Assembly: GCA_052400685.1 (NCBI GenBank)
Contig: JBQTGJ010000003.1
Direction: 5' to 3' (one strand)
Length of the DNA stretch: 64,000 nt
Source of the DNA: CAZHHH01 sp052400685
GTDB lineage: Bacteria; Bacteroidota; Bacteroidia; Bacteroidales; Marinilabiliaceae
The notes beneath the pieces were generated by a model that saw only the letters and a list, made by a program, of their open reading frames with translations, ran no database searches and was not told the origin of the DNA. Position 1 is the stretch's first letter. Each line of letters opens with the position of its first letter. This document shows, piece by piece, positions 1 through 6,992 of the stretch. A program made the translations under genes and the position numbers.

Positions 1-119
1 GGGAGTGACTGTCCGTCTACAACCAGTCCTGTTATTGTCCTGGTAGTTTGTGTGTATGCAATAGTTGATATTAAATATAAGACAACTACCGCTAAACATT
101 TAATTAGTTTTTTTCTCAT
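1..119 (-). CDS. SusC/RagA-like TonB-dependent receptor, N-terminus only (partial)
   Basis: Reading leftward from an ATG at 119-117, the 39 codons before the window edge give a basic start (MRKKLIK), a hydrophobic signal segment (CLAVVVLYLISTIAYT) and then RTITGLVVDGQSLP. The phrase ITG-V-D-G-LPGV is typical of the carboxypeptidase-regulatory-like domain that opens SusC/RagA outer membrane receptors. The rest lies beyond the left edge, so neither the plug nor the barrel can be checked. It could also be another CarboxypepD_reg-like outer membrane protein. The frame is too short to be a conventional call, but signal peptide plus domain phrase make chance unlikely. Confidence 0.65.
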   Translation of the reverse strand, partial: MRKKLIKCLAVVVLYLISTIAYTQTTRTITGLVVDGQSL

Positions 120-713
120 TTTGAATTGTTTTAAGGTTTATTACATGATGTTACATGTATTAACTTTTGTTTACAATTTTACATCGATTAAAATAAATGA
201 GCGTGTGCTTAATTAACTAAATATAGTAGTTGATTTATCTAATTAGCCTTTGAACACAGGAGTATTGAATGGGTTTTTACTTGAAGAAGTGTTTCGAATT
301 GTTAAGAATAATAGTAAAAAGAAATGATGTAAGTTAATTTTAAATGCCAAGTGCATTTTTGTCACTAATAGGGCTTTATTTATTGTTCTATATTATCGCT
401 GCTTTTTTGTTTCTGGGCATGTAATTTATGCGTGTTTTAAAATAAAAAATTGTTTTGAAATAAACTTATATAGTGTCATCAAGAGAGTCCCAATTAGTTA
501 GTTACGCTCATGTTGAAAATGATAATTTACACCGGTAAATTCATATTTTTAGCCTCACAAGCCTCAAAAATGAAGGTTTATTATCTGTTGTTTAAATTTG
601 GGAGGGAGAACTACTATTAAAGCAATTGGAGGCAATTAACTGTATTTCTATTGTAATTATTTAAGGATCAGTCGTTTGTATATCTGTATTCCCATTTACA
701 AATATGGTATTAT
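120..713. other. Intergenic region with one dispersed repeat copy
   Basis: No gene is visible in 594 bp between the partial receptor (leftward) and the lipoprotein gene that ends at 714. The only recognisable structure is a minus-oriented copy of the dispersed intergenic repeat at about 471-590. The 5' part is very AT-rich and must hold the promoter of the receptor gene, but no clear TAnnTTTG box was found on the minus strand. Confidence 0.6.
471..590 (-). repeat. Dispersed intergenic palindromic repeat, copy 1
   Basis: Read on the minus strand it shows the family landmarks in order: GAGGCTTGTGAGG, a run of A, TTTACCGGTGTAAAT, then GAGCGTAAC and the end GATGACACTA. It is diverged from the best copies (6564-6715 and 57291-57435) and its outer boundary is approximate. 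Confidence 0.6.
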
Positions 714-1589
714 TTACAATAATTTATCCATTTTCGCGGCTTCGGATTTCATGTCCAATCTGATATAGCAATTTTTTAAATAATTGATGTAAGTTTTATT
801 TTTGGGTTCTAGTTGGTGAAGTTTTTCGAAAAGTTCACGAGCTGCTCGAAACTGAATGGATACTTTTTTTAATTCACGACGCAGATAGGCGTAAGTGGTG
901 TAGTTTCTGTTTTTGTTGTATTTCGTCATTTCTGATTGGTATAGTGTTTCTCCTTTTTCATAATGATACGCAGCCTTGAAGTAGATAGCATCAGTGTTTT
1001 CAGGATTCAGTTTAAGTATTGATTTAGTTATTTGAAGTGCTTCCTTTTCTCTGCCTAATTCTTTTAATCCTTGCAGCCGTGCCGACAGGATAATTTCGTC
1101 TTTGGTAATTGATAAATGACGCCATAATGTGTCAGCTTCATGGTACTTCCCGTTGGCGGTTTCGAGTAAGAAGAGTCGTTGAAGAACAAGTGGATAATTT
1201 TCATTTTCTTTCAACAGTCTTATACAGTCCCGCCAGTGTTGGTACTCCATTTCTGACTGTTTGGTTTTGTTGTAGGAAATGCCTTGCATATAAATGGACT
1301 CACCATCTTTCAAATTTTGAGGTATCTCAGAAAACAACAAAGCGGCTGTGTCGTATTTTTTTAGTTTATAAGCTGATTTGGCGGCTTGTGTTTTGACGGT
1401 ATTTGCGGGTTCTATTTTTTTTGTCGAAGCCACTTGTTTTAATGCTTCGTATTGGGTTAGAACTGTCTCATAGTCATCTTGCTGATAGGCGATTCCCATC
1501 TGAGTTTGAATTGCAGTTATTTTTTTTGTAGGGCTACAAGCGGTAAATAAAAAGGCAATAACGCCTAAAATAGCGAGTAATTTCTTCAT
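714..1589 (-). CDS. TPR-repeat lipoprotein
   Basis: A 291-residue protein with a lipoprotein signal peptide (MKKLLAILGVIAFLFTAC, lipid-modified Cys18), so it is expected to be anchored to a membrane facing the periplasm. The remainder is helical with repeated tetratricopeptide-like patterns (for example EALQITKSILKLNPENTDAI and a C-terminal LHQLEPKNKTYINYLKNCY). Such proteins serve as protein-interaction scaffolds; no enzymatic motif is present. It stands alone, transcribed away from the two tRNA genes. I do not recognise a named family, and its partner cannot be deduced from the neighbours. Confidence 0.8.
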   Translation of the reverse strand: MKKLLAILGVIAFLFTACSPTKKITAIQTQMGIAYQQDDYETVLTQYEALKQVASTKKIEPANTVKTQAAKSAYKLKKYDTAALLFSEIPQNLKDGESIYMQGISYNKTKQSEMEYQHWRDCIRLLKENENYPLVLQRLFLLETANGKYHEADTLWRHLSITKDEIILSARLQGLKELGREKEALQITKSILKLNPENTDAIYFKAAYHYEKGETLYQSEMTKYNKNRNYTTYAYLRRELKKVSIQFRAARELFEKLHQLEPKNKTYINYLKNCYIRLDMKSEAAKMDKLL

Positions 1590-1826
1590 AAAAGTATGGT
1601 TAAATTTTAATAGAACTGGGCGTAAAAATAGGCAGAGCTTTTACCTAAACAAATTTTTGAATGCTTTAATATCTGCTAAACAGAAATATTTTGAAATATA
1701 GAAAAATGTTGTTTAAATAAACAGTTTTGAAATTCAGTTGTTTAGCTTAAATTTTTAAAATATTATTGCTTTAGTTGCCTCAAATACTAATAAAATTCTA
1801 TTTTTGCAGCCGTAAAGCACAAAAAT

Positions 1827-1899
1827 ACGGGTGTAGCTCAGTTGGTAGAGCACTGGTCTCCAAAACCAGGTGTCGGGAGTTCGAGCCTCTCCTCCCGTG
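1827..1899 (+). tRNA. tRNA-Trp (anticodon CCA)
   Basis: The cloverleaf can be drawn by hand: acceptor ACGGGTG/CTCCCGT (one T-T mismatch), D arm GCTC-GAGC, anticodon stem CTGGT/ACCAG around loop CTCCAAA (anticodon CCA), and T arm GGGAG-TTCGAGC-CTCTC. Discriminator base is G. The 3' CCA is not encoded, so it must be added after transcription. Confidence 0.95.
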
Positions 1900-1916
1900 C
1901 TTTTTATATTTTTATT

Positions 1917-2004
1917 GGAGAGTTGGCCGAGTGGTCGAAGGCGCACGCCTGGAAAGTGTGTAAACCTCACAAGGGTTTCCAGGGTTCGAATCCCTGACTC
2001 TCCG
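1917..2004 (+). tRNA. tRNA-Ser (anticodon GGA)
   Basis: An 88-nt tRNA with the long variable arm typical of serine tRNAs. Acceptor GGAGAGT pairs with ACTCTCC, the anticodon loop CTGGAAA gives GGA, and the T arm is CAGGG-TTCGAAT-CCCTG. It starts 17 nt after the tRNA-Trp, so both are probably processed from one transcript that ends at the terminator at 2049-2087. CCA is not encoded. Confidence 0.95.
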
Positions 2005-2048
2005 CAGTATAGTCTGCTTGTCAGATATTTGTGAAATTATCACTTAGT

Positions 2049-2087
2049 AAAACACGCATCATTTGAAAAAGGTGATGCGTGTTTTTT
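2049..2087 (+). terminator. Rho-independent terminator after the tRNA pair
   Basis: AAAACACGCATCA and TGATGCGTGTTTT form a 13-bp stem with an 11-nt loop, ending in a T run. It sits 45 nt after the tRNA-Ser. Confidence 0.85.
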
Positions 2088-2126
2088 GTTTATAACCTGA
2101 TGATTTTATGTAAATATTCATTGGTG

Positions 2127-2549
2127 TCCGGTAAAAATTTAGAGAAATGATTAGAATCCAGCTCCAATGTGCGAGCCAGAGATATTTTAGGAGATATTGG
2201 GGTTGCTTTCCGCCTCAAGAAATTTCCGTTAAGAAAAACAATTTTATTGGCGTAAAGAAATCCGGGCTGTTTGATCGAAGCGAGTATCGGATTTTAGACA
2301 ATGAAATTGATTTTTAAGAAATTACTTGCAGCGGCGGCATTTTAATAAATTGAATTTTGCTACGTTCGGCATTGTCGCAAACAAGTTTGTACACTGCACT
2401 CACTAAACGCAAAATTTTTGTTTACTTTTTTTTGCTGTAGTGGAGCGAAGCGGATCACGAATACCTTTGAAATAAAAACTTCAATGAGTAAAAAAAGTAA
2501 AAGCCCGTGCGGCTTGAGCACTTAAATGGAAAATATATTTTTTACCGGA
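2127..2549. mobile_element. MITE-like or decayed insertion element with 11-bp inverted ends
   Basis: TCCGGTAAAAA at 2127-2137 is mirrored exactly by TTTTTACCGGA at 2539-2549. The 423 bp between carry no transposase frame. Inside, a T-rich tract (TTTACTTTTTTTTGC) and an A-rich tract (AAAAAAAGTAAA) form a second nested inverted pair. The organisation suggests a non-autonomous element or the remnant of an insertion sequence. No clear target duplication flanks it, so age or internal loss is likely. Confidence 0.45.
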
Positions 2550-2769
2550 TAATAGTGATAAGTATTCAATACTGCAGAAACAGGCTCATAAAGACTCAAA
2601 AATATATTTAGTGAAAAGTCTAATTTCTGCGCTATGCTAGTCTTAAGCAGGGCATGGGTGAGTGTATTGTGGTTGAAAACTGGATTCTAAAATTTAGGCT
2701 ATTTGTCCTCAACTCAAATTTTTTTTTGGAGTCTATACGAAATAATTAGATTTATTAGATTTATTACCG

Positions 2770-2777
2770 TACGTTTG
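2770..2777 (+). promoter_or_regulatory. Candidate -7 box of the cold-shock gene
   Basis: TACGTTTG matches the Bacteroidota -7 consensus TAnnTTTG. It lies 27 nt upstream of the ATG, leaving a leader of about 20 nt. No good -33 TTG is visible. Confidence 0.45.
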
Positions 2778-2803
2778 TACCATTAATTAATATCAATATT
2801 ACC

Positions 2804-2995
2804 ATGAATAAAGGAGTAGTAAAATTTTTCAATGAAACCAAAGGTTTCGGATTTATTAAAGACGAAGATTCATCAGAAGAGTATTTCGTACACGTTTCAG
2901 GTCTAATCGACACAGTTAATGAAAATGACGAAGTCGTTTTTGATTTAGCTGAAGGACGTAAAGGATTAAATGCAATAAATGTTAAACTTGCATAA
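2804..2995 (+). CDS. Cold-shock domain protein
   Basis: A 63-residue single-domain cold-shock protein of the CspA type, a small beta-barrel that binds single-stranded RNA and melts structure at low temperature or during growth shifts. RNP1 is KGFGFIKDE (about residues 14-22) and RNP2 is YFVHVSGL (about 28-35). Length is normal for the family. It has its own promoter and terminator, so it is monocistronic. Several paralogues are usual per genome, so I give no numbered symbol. Confidence 0.95.
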   Translation: MNKGVVKFFNETKGFGFIKDEDSSEEYFVHVSGLIDTVNENDEVVFDLAEGRKGLNAINVKLA

Positions 2996-3024
2996 GTTTA
3001 TATTATTATAAGTATTTATGAATT

Positions 3025-3060
3025 AAAAAATCCCTTTGCTTTCGCAAAGGGATTTTTTTT
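3025..3060 (+). terminator. Terminator of the cold-shock gene
   Basis: AAAAAATCCCTTTGC, a TTTC loop and GCAAAGGGATTTTTT form a 15-bp stem, symmetric enough to act in both directions. It may therefore also stop the small minus-strand gene at 3156-3317. Confidence 0.9.
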
Positions 3061-3155
3061 ATAATATAATTGACTTCCTGATTCAGATATTTTTTATGTA
3101 TTCATAGAATGATTTTTGTGAGCCAATTCATACTATTTTTTTTGCTGATTTAATA

Positions 3156-3317
3156 TCACGGCTTTTTACCTTCGTTTTTTCTGGCCAGATACCTGTTTCT
3201 TGCTTCTTCTTCATTTGCATCAGCGCTGATGTAAATAGTTGTTCTGGCATCAATAACCATAGCTTTCATTTTATTTAAATCAGGCGATTTAATAGTATTT
3301 CCTTTTTTATCCTGCAT
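3156..3317 (-). CDS. Small uncharacterised protein (53 residues)
   Basis: A 53-codon frame starts at an ATG (3317-3315) preceded by a good Shine-Dalgarno sequence, AAAGGGAAC, six or so bases upstream, and ends in TGA. The peptide begins MQDKKGNTIKSPDLNK and ends with a basic tail ARKNEGKKP; the middle (MVIDARTTIYISADANEEEA) looks like folded protein rather than random translation. It converges with the cold-shock gene and shares its bidirectional terminator. No family is recognised. Strong ribosome site and protein-like composition support it; comparative conservation would settle it. Confidence 0.6.
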   Translation of the reverse strand: MQDKKGNTIKSPDLNKMKAMVIDARTTIYISADANEEEARNRYLARKNEGKKP

Positions 3318-3768
3318 TTTGTTCCCTTTCTATTATTAGTAATGGTTTATAAATATCTATTGTAAATCTCTATTGCTGTTTTAGATTCAGTTGCAAAAGG
3401 ATAGTGTTTAAGGATAATTTTGTAAAATGCGTATAATCAATAGCACGCATTGGTTGTTGTCGGGTATTCTTAATGAGCTATTTCACAGTTGTCTTGTTGG
3501 TGAGAGTTTTTGGGTTATATTGCCTGTAAATATGCAATTTGGTTAAAGATACTATTTTTTTGGGGGTTCTGCAAATTTAAGATTATGAGAATGTTGTAAT
3601 GGCTGCTTAAAAAGGGCATTCGTTTGGTGATATCAGAACCTGAATTTTAGGTTTCATTTTGTTGACTATTCTTTAAATTGTATTCAGAGGGGAGACCCTG
3701 TATTGCTAGACTATAAAGTCCAACTTTTGTGTTATGTTTGTTTTAATTTCTTATCTATTTAATTTTTT
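3318..3768. other. Intergenic region, divergent promoters
   Basis: 451 bp between the small minus-strand gene and dus. It must contain two divergent promoters. A candidate -7 box TATGTTTG at 3733-3740 precedes dus by 28 bp. Nothing else recognisable was seen. Confidence 0.5.
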
Positions 3769-4719
3769 ATGAGTTTTAAACTTCTGGCGACGCCCTTGCA
3801 GGGATTTACTGATTTTAGATTTAGAAACGCGGTTGATAAGTTTTTTGGTGGAGTGGATACCTATTTTGCACCTTATGTCCATTTACAGGGGCAGATGGAA
3901 ATAAAAAATTCGTATAAAAGAGATTTGTCGCCTTTGAACAATGACGTTAAGCAGCTAATACCGCAGGTGATGACCAATTCTGCAGAGGAATTTCTTTTTG
4001 TCGCTCATTATGTTCAGACATTGGGATATACAGAGCTTAACTGGAATTTGGGTTGCCCATATCCTATGGTTACCAAACGCGGACTTGGTTCAGGTTTACT
4101 AAAAGAGACAGCGCAGATCGATCGGTTGTTAAAGAGAGTCTCGGATGAATCGGATATTAACATTTCGCTGAAAATGCGTCTGGGGTATGAAGACAGTCAT
4201 GAAATCTTGAATTTGCTTCCCATTTTGGAAAAGCACAGAATTAAGAGTATTATCATTCACCCAAGGATTGGTAAACAGTTATACAAAGGAGAGGTGAATT
4301 TGGACATTTTTCATCGATGTGTCGAAAATACCAGCCATGCGGTCTGTTATAATGGAGATATCCAATCTGTAACGCAATTCCGGGAGTTAAAACAACGTTT
4401 CCCGGATATTCATGAATGGGCTATTGGCAGAGGTGTTGTCTCCAATCCTTTTTTAGCAGAAATGATAAAAACTGATAGTGAACATTTGCCGCATAATTGG
4501 ATGGATCAATTCAGTGATTTTCACGATGCGCTTTTCCAATATTACGATGAAGCACTATCGGGGCCTAAACACATTGTGTTAAAAATGCAGAGTTTTTGGG
4601 CTTATTTTTCCTCTTTGTTTGAAAATCCGCATAAAACTTATAAGATTATTAAAAAGGCTAAAAGCATTTCTTCTTATCACGAGGCAGTCAGAACCAATTT
4701 AGCCAGGGCTCGAAATTAA
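3769..4719 (+). CDS. tRNA-dihydrouridine synthase
   Basis: A 316-residue flavoenzyme of the Dus family that reduces uridine to dihydrouridine in tRNA D-loops using FMN and NAD(P)H. It shows the N-terminal FMN-barrel start (LLATPLQGFTDFRFRN), the catalytic cysteine in NWNLGCPYP (Cys96), the phosphate/tRNA motif SLKMRLGYE, the IHPRIGKQLYKG histidine motif, and the C-terminal GRGVVSNPFL phosphate-binding turn. Length is normal. Which uridine is modified (DusA, B or C type) cannot be read from the sequence. It is monocistronic and faces the antiporter gene tail to tail. Confidence 0.93.
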   Translation: MSFKLLATPLQGFTDFRFRNAVDKFFGGVDTYFAPYVHLQGQMEIKNSYKRDLSPLNNDVKQLIPQVMTNSAEEFLFVAHYVQTLGYTELNWNLGCPYPMVTKRGLGSGLLKETAQIDRLLKRVSDESDINISLKMRLGYEDSHEILNLLPILEKHRIKSIIIHPRIGKQLYKGEVNLDIFHRCVENTSHAVCYNGDIQSVTQFRELKQRFPDIHEWAIGRGVVSNPFLAEMIKTDSEHLPHNWMDQFSDFHDALFQYYDEALSGPKHIVLKMQSFWAYFSSLFENPHKTYKIIKKAKSISSYHEAVRTNLARARN

Positions 4720-4740
4720 CTCTTTACATCATCCCTTGTT

Positions 4741-4840
4741 TTGATACAGATTAAAATATAAAGTAGAAAAACAAGTCTTGTGAAATCATGAAAATAAAGA
4801 GTTTTCTTTTCGTAAATGACTGTTTTTAGGGTAAGCATTA
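4741..4840 (+). repeat. Dispersed intergenic palindromic repeat, copy 2
   Basis: Lies between the convergent ends of dus and the antiporter gene. Landmarks are AATATAAAGTAGAAAAACAAG, CTTGTGAAATCATGAAAAT and TTTCGTAAATGACTGTTTTT. The final third is degraded, so the boundaries are approximate. Confidence 0.6.
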
Positions 4841-4841
4841 T

Positions 4842-6320
4842 TTATGATATTTCGTTATTTTCTATACATAAGCATTCATAAACTTTCAAGAGGTTTTCTT
4901 CTTTATCCGTAATGATATCTAAAACATCATTTGAATGGATGATGGTTGAGCCATTGGGAGTAAAATATTTTTTATCGCGCTCAATCATTGCAATAATTGA
5001 GTTTTGAGGAAAGTTTAAATCAACCAATTTTTTACCTATGATTTTAGAGGTTTCTTTAACTCTAATCTTTTTAAGGATGCTACTCGGATGCTCTTCTTTT
5101 AAGGCTTCAGTGGCCGAGGCCGATTTTTTAATCTCCGGTGTACCTACTTTTAACCATTTTGCGATTACAGATAACGATGTACCTTGAATTATTACCGAGG
5201 TAACGGAAATGAAGAATACAATATTAAAAATTAAATTTGCTTTTTCAATTCCGGCCAGTAACGGGTAAGTCGCAAAAACAATGGGGACTGCACCTCTTAG
5301 TCCGACCCATGAAACAAATATCTTGTTTCTGAATTTTGTTTTAAATGGAAGCATTGCGATAATTACTGCTAATGGCCTGGCTACAAATATTAAAACGGCA
5401 GCAATAAGCAGCCCAATACCGATGAGTGGCACTATTTGAGACGGAAATACCAACAATCCAAGGGTGAGGAAAAGTATAATTTGCATAAGCCACGCCAGCC
5501 CATCAAACATTCGCATGATATTGGTTTTATGAATGAGGCTGTGGTTACCCAAATAAACCGCGCATATATAGATGGCTAAGAAACCATTACCGCCAATAAA
5601 ATTGGTGGCTGAAAATGTTATAAACATTAATGTGATAGCCAAAACCGGATATAAGCCTTCGAAATCGAGGCCAATGCGGTTGATGGTCCATTTACTTAAC
5701 CGCCCAAAAAGATATCCGGCTAATGACCCTATGGCCATTTGTTGTATAAATAACAATAAAATGGACCAGAAGCTTTTTTCAGGGTTTATTACCAGCGACA
5801 GAAAGGTAATCGTAAGCACATAAGCCATAGGGTCGTTACTACCGCTTTCGAGTTCCAGGGTTGGCCGAATATTATTTTTTAACCGAACGTTTTGACCTCT
5901 CAGAATGGAAAAGACTGCGGCGGCGTCGGTTGAGGATACGATTGAACCTAAAAGCAGACTTTCAAATAAAGAAAAATCAGTAATTCTCCACACAAAAAGA
6001 CCTAATATAGTTGCTGTTAAAAGCACTCCAACTGTCGATAAAACCAAGCCCTCCTTGAGTATGGGTTTTACATTACTCCATTGAGTATCTAAGCCGCCCG
6101 AAAAGAGAATGAAATTTAGTGATACTACGCCGATAAATTGGGTGATAGCAGAGTCTTCAAAATGAATTCCACCGATACCTTCAGACCCTGCAAGCATACC
6201 TATCGTAAGAAATAATAACAATGTTGGAATTCCAAATTTGTAGGTTGTTTTACCCGCTACTATGCTGATAAAAAGTAATATTGATCCGATTAATATGATG
6301 TTTTCAATTGTAATATTCAT
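4842..6320 (-). CDS. CPA1-family cation/proton antiporter with TrkA-C domain
   Basis: A 492-residue polytopic membrane protein, with about 12-13 hydrophobic segments over residues 1-390, followed by a soluble C-terminal domain (about 410-485, ending in DVLDIITDKEENLLKVYE) of the TrkA-C ligand-sensing type. Motifs SSTDAAAVFSILRG, ELESGSNDPMAYVL and VGWRGAVPI-like WVGLRGAVPIVFA are those of the NhaP/CvrA (K+/H+ or Na+/H+) antiporters. The aspartates in STDAAAV and SNDP are the expected ion-binding positions. Role: cytoplasmic pH and cation homeostasis at the inner membrane. The transported ion (K+ or Na+) cannot be decided from sequence; the TrkA-C domain favours the NhaP2-like K+/H+ type. Confidence 0.9.
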   Translation of the reverse strand: MNITIENIILIGSILLFISIVAGKTTYKFGIPTLLLFLTIGMLAGSEGIGGIHFEDSAITQFIGVVSLNFILFSGGLDTQWSNVKPILKEGLVLSTVGVLLTATILGLFVWRITDFSLFESLLLGSIVSSTDAAAVFSILRGQNVRLKNNIRPTLELESGSNDPMAYVLTITFLSLVINPEKSFWSILLLFIQQMAIGSLAGYLFGRLSKWTINRIGLDFEGLYPVLAITLMFITFSATNFIGGNGFLAIYICAVYLGNHSLIHKTNIMRMFDGLAWLMQIILFLTLGLLVFPSQIVPLIGIGLLIAAVLIFVARPLAVIIAMLPFKTKFRNKIFVSWVGLRGAVPIVFATYPLLAGIEKANLIFNIVFFISVTSVIIQGTSLSVIAKWLKVGTPEIKKSASATEALKEEHPSSILKKIRVKETSKIIGKKLVDLNFPQNSIIAMIERDKKYFTPNGSTIIHSNDVLDIITDKEENLLKVYECLCIENNEIS

Positions 6321-6342
6321 AGGTCGTTAATTGATAGAATAA

Positions 6343-6464
6343 TTAGAGTTTGTCTATAATGCACAATTTATACGTTACGCTTACTTTCAAAAAGGTTATT
6401 TACTATAGTAAATAACCTTTTTCGAGCTGTGCAGGCCTTGAATTTGAACTTCTCAGCTCTAATT
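6343..6464 (-). repeat. Dispersed intergenic palindromic repeat, copy 3
   Basis: Read on the minus strand it gives AGTTCAAATTCAAGGCCTG, then GTAAATAACC, AAGCGTAACG and the end TATAGACAAACTCTAA. Its middle has become a 34-bp perfect palindrome at 6389-6422 (centre TTTACTATAGTAAA). Confidence 0.8.
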
Positions 6465-6563
6465 TCTGAATTTCTGAACAGGCACTATGTAGTAGCAAAT
6501 ATAATGTATTAATTAATTTTGTCGAGCTGTTTTAAACGATTATGGAAATAGAAATTCAACTAT

Positions 6564-6715
6564 TTAGAGTTTGTCTGTCCATAAACTAAGTGTTTGAAAT
6601 ATAAAGTTCAAATACGAGGCTTGCGAAGTCATAAAAATCAAGGCGTTTACTTTTCGTAAATGACTGTTTTTATGACAAGCGTAACGAAGTAGTTGACTTT
6701 ATAGACAAACACTAA
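6564..6715 (+). repeat. Dispersed intergenic palindromic repeat, copy 4 (near-consensus)
   Basis: One of the two best preserved copies; nearly identical to 57291-57435 over its whole length. Starts TTAGAGTTTGTCTGTCCATAA and ends TTTATAGACAAACACTAA, so the ends are inverted repeats. Internal arms AGTCATAAAAATCA and TGTTTTTATGACAAG also pair, making the whole unit an imperfect hairpin. Confidence 0.9.
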
Positions 6716-6992
6716 GTATTCTTGATCAATCAGCAGGGGCGTGGTCGAACAAATTTGCAGACATTTTTTCCTTAGAAGATAAATGTTAAATTTGAATTAA
6801 TATGAAAACGACCTTTTACATCAGTCCATTCACATTTTTCAAGATTACCAAGCCTCAAATGACGCTTTTTTATCTGCCTCGGCAATTTTCGGGTATGCAC
6901 TAATAACATGTTGTGGATGATCACAAATTGAGAAGCTTGCAGTGAATGATGCTTTAGGTCTGGCTTAAAAATTAATAAACTAATGTAACCGT

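Larger units (their letters stand above)
2005..2803. other. Intergenic region with terminator and MITE-like element
   Basis: These 799 bp contain the tRNA terminator (2049-2087), a 423-bp element bounded by inverted repeats (2127-2549), about 200 bp without recognisable structure, and the promoter of the cold-shock gene close to its start. No credible open reading frame is present. Confidence 0.6.
6321..6992. other. Intergenic region with two opposed dispersed repeats
   Basis: 672 bp between divergent genes. It holds two copies of the dispersed repeat in opposite orientation (6343-6464 minus, 6564-6715 plus). The remaining sequence upstream of the regulator contains a TAAATTTG box at 6787-6794, about 200 bp before the start codon. 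Confidence 0.6.

Noticed and set aside
1755..1970. Open frames on both strands over the tRNA genes
   Set aside because: The region is two well-formed tRNAs; the frames are by-products.
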